Below, one piece after another: positions 27,566 through 37,720 of a stretch of 64,000 nt of DNA. The stretch covers positions 4,279-68,278 of the forward strand of contig CAYPHJ010000009.1 in the NCBI GenBank assembly GCA_964410485.1, given 5' to 3'. Position 1 is the stretch's first letter, and every line of letters begins with the position of its first letter. A model generated the notes under the pieces. It saw only the letters and a program-made list of their open reading frames with translations. It was not told the origin of the DNA and did no database searches. The translations under genes and the position numbers were made by a program. The stretch is from CAYPHJ01 sp964410485. Lineage in GTDB: Bacteria; Desulfobacterota; Binatia; UBA9968.

Positions 27566-28591
27566 ATGGCAACTAAGCCGATTGTCGCCGTGACCATGGG
27601 CGATCCGGCCGGTATTGGTCCGGAAGTCGTGGTGAAGGCACTCGGGCATCCGGCCGTAAAGCGGGCGTGCTACCCGGTGGTTTTGGGTGACTGGCAGGTC
27701 CTTCAAAGAACGCAAGCACGAACAAATGGCGCGCCAAAACTCATCTGTTGGCGTCCCGGGCAGCCGCTCTTGCCTTTGCTTCGTCTTGAAGGAAGTCATG
27801 TAGTTTTCCCGCTTTCGTCTTTAACGTTAAAGGAATCGCGGCCCGCCACGCCGTCAAAGGCTGCGGGTCATGCCGTATACCGGTATATCGTCGTGGCGGT
27901 GAAACTGGTGCTCTCCGGCGTGGCCGGTGCTATTGCCACGGCTCCGATCAGCAAAAGCCTCCTCCGAAGCGCGGGTTACAATTATCCTGGACACACGGAG
28001 TTGCTGGCGGAACTGAGTCGGACGGTGGAGTGTCGCATGATGTTGCTAGGCAAGAAGCTGCGCGTTGTCCTGGTTACGGGACACGTCGGATTCCGCCAAG
28101 TTACCCGTTGCCTCACGCGAGGGAGTATAGGCGCGACGCTGGCATTGACGGATCGGAGCTTGCGGGAGTTGTTTGGCATTGCGCGTCCCAACATCGCCGT
28201 GGCGGCTTTGAACCCACACGGCGGGGAAGAAGGTATTTTCGGCAGCGAGGAAAAAGAAACTATCGTACCGGCGATTCAAGCCGCACAGCGAGCCGGCATG
28301 AGAGTTTACGGACCCTTTCCTGCTGACAGTCTCTTTTATCGGGCGGCGCGGGGAGACTATGATGCAGTCGTGTGCATGTACCACGATCAGGGACTGATTC
28401 CTTTGAAGCTGCACCATTTTTTTGGCGGTGTGGCGCTGACATTAGGACCGCCGTTCATTCGAACCTCGGTCGACCACGGCACGGCTTACGACATTGCGGG
28501 GAAAAACCGCGCGGATGACTCGAGTATGAGAGAGGCAATTCTGCTTGCGGCCGCGCTGGCGAGACAGCAGAACAGGCGGAGGAAACAATGA
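27566..28591 (+). CDS. pdxA: 4-hydroxythreonine-4-phosphate dehydrogenase
   Basis: PdxA oxidises 4-phosphohydroxy-L-threonine in the DXP-dependent pathway to pyridoxal phosphate. The 341-residue protein begins with the family motif VAVTMGDPAGIGPE. Metal-binding histidines lie in GHTELLAELS, AALNPHGGEEG and YHDQGLIPLK, as in the family. A PdxA2-type role acting on another hydroxy-acid phosphate is possible, but its place after a surA-like gene favours true PdxA. Its stop overlaps the next start (ATGA at 28588). Confidence 0.95.
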   Translation: MATKPIVAVTMGDPAGIGPEVVVKALGHPAVKRACYPVVLGDWQVLQRTQARTNGAPKLICWRPGQPLLPLLRLEGSHVVFPLSSLTLKESRPATPSKAAGHAVYRYIVVAVKLVLSGVAGAIATAPISKSLLRSAGYNYPGHTELLAELSRTVECRMMLLGKKLRVVLVTGHVGFRQVTRCLTRGSIGATLALTDRSLRELFGIARPNIAVAALNPHGGEEGIFGSEEKETIVPAIQAAQRAGMRVYGPFPADSLFYRAARGDYDAVVCMYHDQGLIPLKLHHFFGGVALTLGPPFIRTSVDHGTAYDIAGKNRADDSSMREAILLAAALARQQNRRRKQ

Positions 28592-29943
28592 ACCCGTCGA
28601 TCTTTCGAGAGTACGACATCCGGGGTTTGGCGGAGACGGACTTCGACCAAGAATTCGCACTGTTACTTGGCAAAGTGCATGGCACAGTCATACGCGAGGG
28701 CGGAGGCACTCGAGTGGCAGTAGGGCGGGATTGTCGTGCCACCTCAAATTCGTATGCTGAGGCGGTGATTGCCGGGATGTCGGCTACGGGATTGCACGTT
28801 TACGATATTGGAGTTTGTCCTACGCCGTTACTTTACTTTTCTTTGTATCACCTCGGTCTCGACGGCGGCATTCAGGTCACTGCCAGTCACAATCCGTCGG
28901 AGTATAACGGGTTCAAGCTATGTACGGGCAAGGACACCCTTTACGGTAAAAGCATTCAGGAGATCCGCAGCAGAATGGAACGCCGGGAGTTTCACACACA
29001 GCCCGGAGGGAAAGTTGAAGCCTACGCGATCTTACCGCCGTATCAAGGATATCTGCTGCGCGACGTACCGAAGTTAGCCCGGCCTTTGAGGGTCGTCGTG
29101 GATGCCGGCAGCGGCACTGCCGGTCCCGTGGCGCCATCTATTTTCCGTCAATTGGGGTGCACGATATGGGAAATTGCGTGCGTGCCGGACGGGAATTTTC
29201 CCATCCACCATCCCGATCCGACGGTGCCCGAGAACCTTGAGCTACTGATTGAGAAAGTAAAGCAGGAAAAAGCCGATCTCGGCATCGCCTATGACGGCGA
29301 TGCCGACCGCATCGGTGCCGTGGACGAAAAAGGGAAGATTTTGTGGGGGGACGAGCTATTGGTCCTGTTCTCACGCGATGTTCTCGAACGTAATCCCAAC
29401 GCCATCATCATTTCCGAGGTGAAATGTTCTCAGCGCCTGTATGACGATATTGCAAAAAGCGGCGGCCGGCCCATTATGTGGAAGGCCGGTCATTCTCTAC
29501 TGAAAGCCAAGATGAAGGAAACCGGTGCACTTTTGGCCGGTGAGATGAGCGGCCATATGTTTTTTGCGGAGCGTTATTTCGGCTACGACGATGCAATTTA
29601 CGCCTCGCTTAGACTGTTGGAGATTATGGCGACAGCCGGACGACCGCTGTCCACCCTCCTATCCGACCTGCCGCCAGCGGTTTCAACGCCGGAATTACGC
29701 GTTGACTGCGCCGACGATAAAAAATTTATTATCGCGCAGCGAGCGCAGGAATATTTTCGCCGCCATTACCCGGTCATCGATATTGACGGTGTGCGTGTGA
29801 AGTTTCCGGAAGGCTGGGGGCTCATTCGCGCTTCCAATACGCAACCCGCGCTGGTCTTGCGCTTTGAAGCAGCGTCGTGGGAAAAATTAAACGAGTACCG
29901 CGCGATCGTCGAAGACAAGCTGAAGGATCTCGAGACCGAGTAG
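28588..29943 (+). CDS. Phosphomannomutase/phosphoglucomutase
   Basis: This 451-residue alpha-D-phosphohexomutase interconverts the 1- and 6-phosphates of mannose or glucose (AlgC/ManB type) and feeds polysaccharide synthesis. The phosphoserine loop TASHNPSEYNG (Ser100), metal loop DGDADRIG (about 240) and sugar-binding loop GEMSGHMFF (about 318) are all present. Dual PMM/PGM specificity is typical for this length and motif set. It overlaps pdxA by 4 bases. Confidence 0.93.
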   Translation: MNPSIFREYDIRGLAETDFDQEFALLLGKVHGTVIREGGGTRVAVGRDCRATSNSYAEAVIAGMSATGLHVYDIGVCPTPLLYFSLYHLGLDGGIQVTASHNPSEYNGFKLCTGKDTLYGKSIQEIRSRMERREFHTQPGGKVEAYAILPPYQGYLLRDVPKLARPLRVVVDAGSGTAGPVAPSIFRQLGCTIWEIACVPDGNFPIHHPDPTVPENLELLIEKVKQEKADLGIAYDGDADRIGAVDEKGKILWGDELLVLFSRDVLERNPNAIIISEVKCSQRLYDDIAKSGGRPIMWKAGHSLLKAKMKETGALLAGEMSGHMFFAERYFGYDDAIYASLRLLEIMATAGRPLSTLLSDLPPAVSTPELRVDCADDKKFIIAQRAQEYFRRHYPVIDIDGVRVKFPEGWGLIRASNTQPALVLRFEAASWEKLNEYRAIVEDKLKDLETE

Positions 29944-29949
29944 GGGCCA

Positions 29950-30013
29950 ATGCCGGGTTCCGGGTCTCGCGTTTCGGGTGTCGAGTTTGGGAGGGAACCT
30001 GAAACCTGAAACA
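29950..30013. repeat. GGGTTTCGGGT / ACCTGAAACC iterated repeat
   Basis: Degenerate GGGTTCCGGGTCTCG and GTTTCGGGTGTCG units are followed by the near-complement AACCTGAAACCTGAAAC, so the element can fold back on itself. It lies between the mutase and uvrA. Confidence 0.5.
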
Positions 30014-30101
30014 GTTGTCTGTGCCATCGTCCCTCCAGGACCCACCGTCCGATCCAAGATACCGCATTTGTCGCTGCATGCACGAGCAATCCGGGGTAGG
30101 A

Positions 30102-32654
30102 ATGCCTGGCCATATTATTGTCAGAGGCGCTCGAGTTCATAACCTGAAGAACATCGATGTCGAAATTCCCCATGGCCGGCTTGTGGTTATCACCGGGGTT
30201 TCCGGTTCGGGCAAGTCGTCTTTGGCCTTCGATACTCTCTACGCCGAGGGTCAACGAAGATATCTCGAGTCTCTCGCTATCGACGCCAGGCAATTCTTAC
30301 AGCAACTGGAAAAGCCCGACGTTGACTCCATCGAAGGACTTTCTCCCGCCATTGCGATCCAAGCGAAAGCAGGTATTTCGAACCCGCGCTCGACGGTCGG
30401 CACCATGACCGAGATCTACGACTATTTGCGCCTTCTATTTGCGCGCATTGGGCAGCCAACGTGTCTCGAGTGCGGGTGGGAAGTGGTGGCCGAGAGCGGC
30501 GAACAAATCGTAGATCGGTTGCGCGGTCTCCCTCCCGGTTCACGCCTTATTATTATGGCGCCGGTCGCGGTACATTCCAAAAAGGAAGCTGAAGAAAAGT
30601 TGAGAGAGCTGTCGCGGCAGGGATTTATCCGGGTCATGGTCGCAGGCGAGGCACACGAGCTACCCGGGGAAATCGATCTCAAAGCCGATCCGCCGTACGA
30701 TATCCATCTGGTAGTGGACCGCCTTTCTGTCCGCGAGGGGATTGAAAGGCGGCTGGCCGACTCCGTCGAGCTCGGGTTACGTTTCGGCAATGGCTTCATC
30801 AAAGTCGCCGTCTCCGGCACTGATTCAAAAGCCGCGCGCGAATTGATCTTCAGCCAGAAACTTAGCTGCGTTCGCTGCGGCATTACTGTCCCCGAGATTA
30901 CCCCGCGCCTCTTTTCTTTCAACACTCCCCAGGGAGCCTGCCGCGCGTGCGGCGGATTGGGGCTTGAGCCGCAACAGGGTGGCCGTGCGGCTGTCCAAGC
31001 GGGCGGTGCTGAGCGATCTGCATGTCCGAAGTGTAACGGGACACGTCTGAAGCCCGAAAGTCTCGCTGTGAAATTGGGGGGAAAGAGCATTGCAGAGTTG
31101 GCTGCCATGCCTGTGCGCGAGGCCGGCGATTTCCTCGCGGGGCTGAAGCTGGACGAAAGGAAGCGTGCCATCGCTGGGAAGATCCTGGACGAAACCGTGA
31201 GCCGGCTGGGGTTTTTGGTTCGCTTGGGACTTGACTATCTCACACTTGACAGGCGTTCGCCCACTCTTTCGGGTGGAGAAGCTCAGCGCGTGCGGCTGGC
31301 CACGCAAATCGGGTCCGGTTTGGCAGGGGTTCTTTATGTTCTCGATGAGCCGAGTATCGGACTGCATCAAAGAGACACTGCCCAACTGCTGGAGATACTC
31401 AAAAGTTTACGAGAGGGGGGCAACTCTGTTCTTGTGGTCGAGCACGATCCCGAAACCATTGTGGCGGCAGAGTGGATCATCGACATGGGCCCGGGGGCCG
31501 GTGTGAACGGTGGTCAAGTGATTGCTCAGGGCACGCCTGCTCAGCTCATGACAGACCAAAATTCGCTGACGGGGCAATATCTTTCTGGGCGATTGAATAT
31601 TCGTGTGCCGTCCGATCGCAAACAGAAGGGTGGTTTTTTGATTATCGAGGGAGTGCGGGAAAATAATCTAAAGAATCTTACGGTGAAGTTTCCCGTTGGC
31701 GCGATCACCTGTGTAACTGGCGTTTCAGGTTCGGGGAAAAGCAGCCTGGTTATGAATAGCCTCTTTAACGCTGTGGCGCAGCGACTGCAGCGCTCAAGCG
31801 GGCGACGAGTCGGACAATTTGACATCCTCCGCGGCTGGGAGCACTTTGACCGCGTCGTTGGCGTTGATCAAGGACCGATTGGGCGTGCGCCACGTTCCAA
31901 TCCGGCGACGTATACGGGCGCCTATGAGCAAATCCGCGATCTGTTTGCGCAATTACCGGACGCCAGAGTCCGTGGTTACAAAGCTGACCGGTTTTCGTTT
32001 AATCTAAGTGGCGGACGTTGCGAAAGTTGCGCCGGCGAGGGCTTGATTCGCGTCGACATGTACTTCCTGCCGGAGATTTATGTGGTATGTGATGTCTGTC
32101 AGGGCAAGCGTTACAACCGCGAGACGCTCGAAATCAAGTATAAGGGGCTGAGCATCGCGGATATCTTGGACCTGACGGTAAATCAGGCACTTGAGCTGTT
32201 GGGTGGGATCCCTCCGCTGGCCGAAAAATTACGCGCGTTGCGGGAGGTCGGATTAGGCTACCTTCGGCTCGGTCAGCCTGCCCCATCTTTATCCGGCGGC
32301 GAGGCCCAGAGAGTCAAGCTGGCCCGCGAGCTCGCGCGAAGAGCGGCCGGAAGATCTCTATACGTGCTGGATGAGCCGACCAGTGGGCTACATTTCCAGG
32401 ATGTCAGGCAACTCTTGGACGTGCTACAGCGTCTAACCGCTTCGGGAAACACTGTGATCATCGTTGAGCATAATCTGGACATCATAAAATCTGCTGATTA
32501 TATTGTTGATCTCGGACCCGAAGGGGGGCTGCAGGGTGGTTGGATTGTGGCCCAGGGCACACCGGAAGAGATAGCAGAAAGCAAGGGATCACACACGGGT
32601 CGTTATCTCAAGAAACTGCTATCTAACCGCTCCAGCAACCAAGCAGGAGACTGA
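30102..32654 (+). CDS. uvrA: UvrABC system protein A, compact form
   Basis: This tandem ABC ATPase recognises DNA damage and loads UvrB. In 850 residues it has Walker A motifs GVSGSGKSS near 33 and 540, two LSGGEAQRV signatures and three zinc-type Cys pairs: CVRCG...CRACG (about 256-284), CPKCNG (about 308) and CESC...CDVC (about 640-670). The UvrB-binding domain (about 115-235) is retained. The region between CRACGGLG and CPKCNGTRL is only about 20 residues, against about 118 in E. coli UvrA, so most of the insertion domain appears absent. ATG 30102, after GGGGTAGGA, fits the family N-terminus; an ATG at 30078 is also in frame. Confidence 0.93.
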   Translation: MPGHIIVRGARVHNLKNIDVEIPHGRLVVITGVSGSGKSSLAFDTLYAEGQRRYLESLAIDARQFLQQLEKPDVDSIEGLSPAIAIQAKAGISNPRSTVGTMTEIYDYLRLLFARIGQPTCLECGWEVVAESGEQIVDRLRGLPPGSRLIIMAPVAVHSKKEAEEKLRELSRQGFIRVMVAGEAHELPGEIDLKADPPYDIHLVVDRLSVREGIERRLADSVELGLRFGNGFIKVAVSGTDSKAARELIFSQKLSCVRCGITVPEITPRLFSFNTPQGACRACGGLGLEPQQGGRAAVQAGGAERSACPKCNGTRLKPESLAVKLGGKSIAELAAMPVREAGDFLAGLKLDERKRAIAGKILDETVSRLGFLVRLGLDYLTLDRRSPTLSGGEAQRVRLATQIGSGLAGVLYVLDEPSIGLHQRDTAQLLEILKSLREGGNSVLVVEHDPETIVAAEWIIDMGPGAGVNGGQVIAQGTPAQLMTDQNSLTGQYLSGRLNIRVPSDRKQKGGFLIIEGVRENNLKNLTVKFPVGAITCVTGVSGSGKSSLVMNSLFNAVAQRLQRSSGRRVGQFDILRGWEHFDRVVGVDQGPIGRAPRSNPATYTGAYEQIRDLFAQLPDARVRGYKADRFSFNLSGGRCESCAGEGLIRVDMYFLPEIYVVCDVCQGKRYNRETLEIKYKGLSIADILDLTVNQALELLGGIPPLAEKLRALREVGLGYLRLGQPAPSLSGGEAQRVKLARELARRAAGRSLYVLDEPTSGLHFQDVRQLLDVLQRLTASGNTVIIVEHNLDIIKSADYIVDLGPEGGLQGGWIVAQGTPEEIAESKGSHTGRYLKKLLSNRSSNQAGD

Positions 32655-32704
32655 GCTCCATAACACTAAAAATATCTAATTAATTCAAGTGCTTATATAT
32701 ATTG

Positions 32705-32733
32705 TTGACTCCTGGAGGGGATTTCGCTAGTTT
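32705..32733 (+). promoter_or_regulatory. Putative sigma-70 promoter of the Fe-S operon
   Basis: A -35 box TTGACT (32705-32710) is followed after 17 bases by TAGTTT (32728-32733). The area is clearly AT-rich. It lies 43 bases upstream of the first cysteine desulfurase gene, in the only gap where an operon promoter would fit. Confidence 0.45.
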
Positions 32734-32734
32734 A

Positions 32735-32760
32735 ATATCAGACCAAAAAGGTATGGAATA
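32735..32760 (+). promoter_or_regulatory. Possible Rrf2/IscR operator
   Basis: An imperfect inverted repeat, ATATCAGACC-aaaaa-GGTATGGAATA, sits just downstream of the putative -10 box and before the Fe-S operon. The arms match at about 7 of 10 positions. An Rrf2-type regulator is encoded in the same operon (37204), so autoregulation here is plausible but inferred. Confidence 0.3.
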
Positions 32761-32775
32761 CACGAGAGACAACAA

Positions 32776-34002
<1,227 letters not shown>

Positions 34003-34024
34003 TTGCAGACGGAGATCTTAACTT

Positions 34025-34354
34025 ATGGCTACGGCAATTGATGTGACGGAACGCGCGGCGGCAAAAATCAAACAGATTCTCGCAGCGGAAAACAAAGAAG
34101 GTCATGGATTGCGAGTCAAAATCGTAGGTGGAGGGTGCTCGGGGCTGCAATACAAGGTGGATTTCGACATACCCAAGGCCACCGACAAGATCTTTGAGAA
34201 GGATGGGGCAAAAGTTCTCGTCGATATGAAGAGCTTGCTCTATCTCAGCGGCACCGAACTGGACTACAAGGAAGAATTGATGCAGTCGGGTTTTGTGTTT
34301 CAGAATCCTAATGTGAAACGGGCCTGCGGTTGCGGCGCGTCTTTCGCCGTTTAA
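34025..34354 (+). CDS. A-type Fe-S carrier (HesB/IscA/ErpA)
   Basis: This small (109 residues) iron-sulfur carrier passes clusters to target proteins. The three signature cysteines are Cys38 (GGGCSGLQY), Cys101 and Cys103 (CGCGASFAV). Which subtype (IscA, SufA or ErpA) it is cannot be told from sequence alone. It lies 22 bases after the desulfurase gene and 21 bases before sufB, so it is within the operon. Confidence 0.93.
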   Translation: MATAIDVTERAAAKIKQILAAENKEGHGLRVKIVGGGCSGLQYKVDFDIPKATDKIFEKDGAKVLVDMKSLLYLSGTELDYKEELMQSGFVFQNPNVKRACGCGASFAV

Positions 34355-34375
34355 AAAGGAAAAGCGGACGGAAAC

Positions 34376-35836
34376 ATGAAAGCACAAACGCCTACAGTGG
34401 AAAATCTGGCAAACCGCGAATACAAATACGGTTTTGTCACCGATATTGAAGCGGATACAGTGCCACCAGGCCTCGATGAGGAGATTGTCCGCCTGATCTC
34501 GGCTAAGAAAAAAGAGCCCGCGTTCATGCTCCAGTGGCGCCTGAAAGCATACCGCTACTGGGCCAAGCTGGAGAAATCCCAAGCCGAGCCCAGATGGGCT
34601 AACATCCATTATCCGCCGATCGATTATCAAGCCCTGAGGTATTACTCGGCGCCCAAGGGGAAGAGTGACCGGCCCAAGAGTCTCGAGGAGGTTGATCCGG
34701 AGCTATTACGAACTTATGAGAAGCTCGGGATTCCGCTACGTGAGCAAGAGCGCCTTGCGGGTGTTGCCGTGGATGCGGTGTTTGACAGCGTATCCGTAGC
34801 CACGACGTTCAAAACGAAGCTGGCAGAAATGGGTATCATTTTCTGCTCCTTCTCGGAGGCGGTCGAGAACCATCCGGAGTTGGTGCAGAAGTATCTCGGC
34901 TCTGTGGTACCGTACACGGACAACTTTTTTGCGGCTCTCAATTCAGCGGTTTTTAGCGACGGGTCCTTCTGTTACATCCCAAAGGGTGTGCGTTGTCCGA
35001 TGGAGCTGTCCACCTATTTTCGTATCAATGCAGCCGAAACCGGGCAATTCGAGCGTACGCTGATCATCGCCGATCAAGAAAGTTATGTAAGCTACCTCGA
35101 GGGATGCACCGCGCCCATGCGGGACACCAACCAGCTGCACGCGGCGGTTGTCGAACTGATCGCTCACGATAACGCGCAGATCAAATATTCTACGGTGCAG
35201 AATTGGTATCCGGGGGACGCCGAGGGAAGGGGCGGCATTTACAACTTTGTCACCAAGCGCGGCAAGTGCTTGGGCAAACGCTCCAAAATCTCCTGGACCC
35301 AAGTGGAAACCGGCTCCGCAATTACCTGGAAGTATCCCAGCTGCATCTTGCAGGGCGATGATTCGGTCGGCGAGTTTTATTCGGTGGCGCTGACAAACAA
35401 TTATCAGCAAGCCGACACCGGCACAAAGATGATTCATATGGGAAAGAACACCAAGAGCACGATCATTTCAAAGGGAATCTCGGCCGGCCACGGGCAAAAT
35501 ACTTACCGCGGCCTGGTGAAGATCATGAAGGGAGCGACGGGAGCCCGCAACTACTCCCAATGCGATTCACTCCTCTTGGGCGACAAGTGTGGTGCGCACA
35601 CGTTTCCGTACCTGGAGGTCTTGAACAATGAATCCCAAGTGGAACACGAAGCCTCCACGTCGAAAATCGGCGAAGATCAGCTTTTTTATTGCCGGCAGCG
35701 AGGAGTCTCCCCGGAAGATGCGGTCAACATGATCGTCAGCGGGTTCTGTAAACAGGTATTTCGCGAGCTGCCCATGGAGTTTGCAGTGGAGGCGCAAAAA
35801 CTGCTCGGCGTGAGTCTCGAGGGAAGTGTCGGATAG
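34376..35836 (+). CDS. sufB: Fe-S cluster assembly scaffold SufB
   Basis: SufB is the scaffold subunit of the SufBCD complex on which Fe-S clusters form. The 486-residue protein has the expected length and family segments FCYIPKGVRCPMELSTYFRI, the central EGCTAP motif (the cysteine that accepts persulfide in E. coli lies in this region), and the C-terminal ARNYSQCDSLLLG. SufC (ATPase), SufD and SufE/SufU are not adjacent and are not found in the window. AAGGAAAAGCGGACGG precedes ATG 34376. Confidence 0.95.
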   Translation: MKAQTPTVENLANREYKYGFVTDIEADTVPPGLDEEIVRLISAKKKEPAFMLQWRLKAYRYWAKLEKSQAEPRWANIHYPPIDYQALRYYSAPKGKSDRPKSLEEVDPELLRTYEKLGIPLREQERLAGVAVDAVFDSVSVATTFKTKLAEMGIIFCSFSEAVENHPELVQKYLGSVVPYTDNFFAALNSAVFSDGSFCYIPKGVRCPMELSTYFRINAAETGQFERTLIIADQESYVSYLEGCTAPMRDTNQLHAAVVELIAHDNAQIKYSTVQNWYPGDAEGRGGIYNFVTKRGKCLGKRSKISWTQVETGSAITWKYPSCILQGDDSVGEFYSVALTNNYQQADTGTKMIHMGKNTKSTIISKGISAGHGQNTYRGLVKIMKGATGARNYSQCDSLLLGDKCGAHTFPYLEVLNNESQVEHEASTSKIGEDQLFYCRQRGVSPEDAVNMIVSGFCKQVFRELPMEFAVEAQKLLGVSLEGSVG

Positions 35837-35976
35837 TTCGGACGCACAAGGAAGCGGTGATACCGACCGCTCTTGCAGCAGCGAAGAGAGATAATCGCAT
35901 TTGAGACTATGCGCTAAACCGCTGTTCCTGCCAGCTTGTCATTTGGTCAAAGGTTTTCAAAGTGTGAAAGACACCT

Positions 35977-37200
35977 ATGAGCTCGGAAATATACTTCGAT
36001 AATAACGCTACGACACGGGTTTTGCCCCAGGTGTTCGAGGCGATGCAACCGTTTTTAACGGAACTTTATGGTAATCCGTCGAGCATTCATCGCTTCGGTA
36101 GTCAGGTGGCGCGGCACATCTCTGGCGCCAGGCAGCAGGTGGCAGAGTTCGTGGGAGCTTCCGACCCGATAGAAATCATCTTTACAAGCTGCGGCACGGA
36201 AGGTAATAACGCCGCCATACGCAGCATGCTCGATTCCAGGCCAGAAAAGCGTCATATCGTTACCACGCAGGTGGAACATCCTGCCGTGCTGGGAGTCTTC
36301 CAGTATTTGGAAAAGAGAGGCTATCGAGTGACCTGGCTCGGAGTTAACGGGGATGGGATGCTCGATCTGGAAGAGCTGCGGCATGCTCTCGGCGATGACA
36401 CTGCGCTGGTATCTATCATGTATGCCAACAACGAGACCGGCGTCATCTTTCCTGTGCAGGAGATTGGCGCGCTTGTCCAAGCCAGAGGTATTCCCTTCCA
36501 CGTCGATGCGGTGCAGGCCGCAGGAAAGATCCCGTTCGAGGCGAAGAGACTTCCGGTCGACCTGCTCACCATTTCGGGTCATAAGTTTCACGCTCCCAAG
36601 GGAGTGGGCGCGCTTTATGTCCGTCGCGGAATTCAGTTTGTGCCATATATGATTGGCGGCCATCAGGAGCGCAACCGGCGGGCCGGAACCGAGAACGTCG
36701 CTGGCATCATCGCAATGGGTGTAGCGGCCGAGTTCTCACGCAAGTACCTTGGCTCTTATGCCAGTCAGGTGGGGCATCTAAGGGACCGGTTCGAGGAAGC
36801 GTTGCTGAAGTCCTGTCCGGAAAGCCGCATTAACGGCCGGGCCGTCGATCGGCTACCCAACACTTCCAACGTAAGCTTTAGATACGTCGAGGGCGAAGCC
36901 ATTCTAGTGCTGTTGGACGAACACGGCGTCTGTGCTTCTACTGGCTCGGCCTGCACTGCGGGATCTGCCGAGCCGTCCCATGTCTTGCGCGCCATGAACG
37001 TGCCGCCAGACTGGCTGCAAGGCGCTGTTCGTCTGAGCTTCAGCCGATTCAACACCGAAGAGGAGATTGACAAAGTGATCCAAATGATGCCGCGGATCGT
37101 CCAAAGGCTGGAGGGTCTGTCTCGGGTAGGGCGATCCGCCAATCAGCCCTTTCCGGGAGCTACACAAAGCACGGCCAGGTCCGTTACGGGCAGGGGGTAA
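35977..37200 (+). CDS. nifS: Cysteine desulfurase, NifS type (second copy)
   Basis: This is a second group I cysteine desulfurase of 407 residues. Lys203 (SGHKFHAPKG) binds PLP and Cys326 (STGSACTAGS) carries the persulfide. It is clearly diverged from the first copy (EIYFDNNATTRVLP start, RNRRAGTENV) and closer to NifS. A charged and Ser/Gly-rich tail of about 25 residues extends the C-terminus. It lies 140 bases after sufB and 3 bases before the Rrf2 gene. Two desulfurases in one operon suggest different sulfur acceptors (inference). Confidence 0.93.
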   Translation: MSSEIYFDNNATTRVLPQVFEAMQPFLTELYGNPSSIHRFGSQVARHISGARQQVAEFVGASDPIEIIFTSCGTEGNNAAIRSMLDSRPEKRHIVTTQVEHPAVLGVFQYLEKRGYRVTWLGVNGDGMLDLEELRHALGDDTALVSIMYANNETGVIFPVQEIGALVQARGIPFHVDAVQAAGKIPFEAKRLPVDLLTISGHKFHAPKGVGALYVRRGIQFVPYMIGGHQERNRRAGTENVAGIIAMGVAAEFSRKYLGSYASQVGHLRDRFEEALLKSCPESRINGRAVDRLPNTSNVSFRYVEGEAILVLLDEHGVCASTGSACTAGSAEPSHVLRAMNVPPDWLQGAVRLSFSRFNTEEEIDKVIQMMPRIVQRLEGLSRVGRSANQPFPGATQSTARSVTGRG

Positions 37201-37203
37201 TCC

Positions 37204-37659
37204 ATGGGCCTGATGCAGATTCCTCGCAGGGTTGATTACGGTTTGCGCGCGGTCATCTATCTTTCGGGTCAGGATCCTAACAAATGCTGTTCGATTGCCG
37301 AGATCGCAAGGCAGCAGGGACTTCCGAGGAAATTCTTGGAGAAAATCATCCAGGACCTTATCCGTGCGGGACTTATCAAATCGAAGCGTGGCTCGTGCGG
37401 TGGATACGCGCTGGCCCGTTCGCCGGATGAGATTTCTTTCTACGATGTAATCGAAGCGCTAGAAGGGCCGATTGCGGTCAATGCCTGTATGGATCCGCAG
37501 ACGGGTTGTGGACAGGCGCCTCGCTGTACGATGCTAGGCGTGTGGAATGATCTCCAGCGGATGGTGGTCGAGGTCTTCACAAAAACCACAATCGGCGCAC
37601 TGAGACAGCGGTCGTGCAAAGAATCGCTGGGCTCCTCTTCTCTTTCGAGTGCGGCATGA
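37204..37659 (+). CDS. Rrf2-family Fe-S-responsive regulator (IscR-like)
   Basis: This winged-helix regulator of 151 residues has an Rrf2 N-terminal domain (PRRVDYGLRAVIYLS) with the helix-turn-helix near 30-60. The cluster-binding cysteines are Cys95, Cys102 and Cys108 (CMDPQTGCGQAPRC). The spacing, Cx6Cx5C, differs by one residue from E. coli IscR (Cx5Cx5C). It probably senses Fe-S status and controls this operon. Its place near the end, after the desulfurase, differs from the usual first position of iscR. It lies 3 bases after nifS. Confidence 0.9.
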   Translation: MGLMQIPRRVDYGLRAVIYLSGQDPNKCCSIAEIARQQGLPRKFLEKIIQDLIRAGLIKSKRGSCGGYALARSPDEISFYDVIEALEGPIAVNACMDPQTGCGQAPRCTMLGVWNDLQRMVVEVFTKTTIGALRQRSCKESLGSSSLSSAA

Positions 37660-37720
37660 AGGTGTCCGAATTGGTGAGGAACCTGAATTCAGGCCGCACT
37701 CTACAGGGAGGTGATATTAT

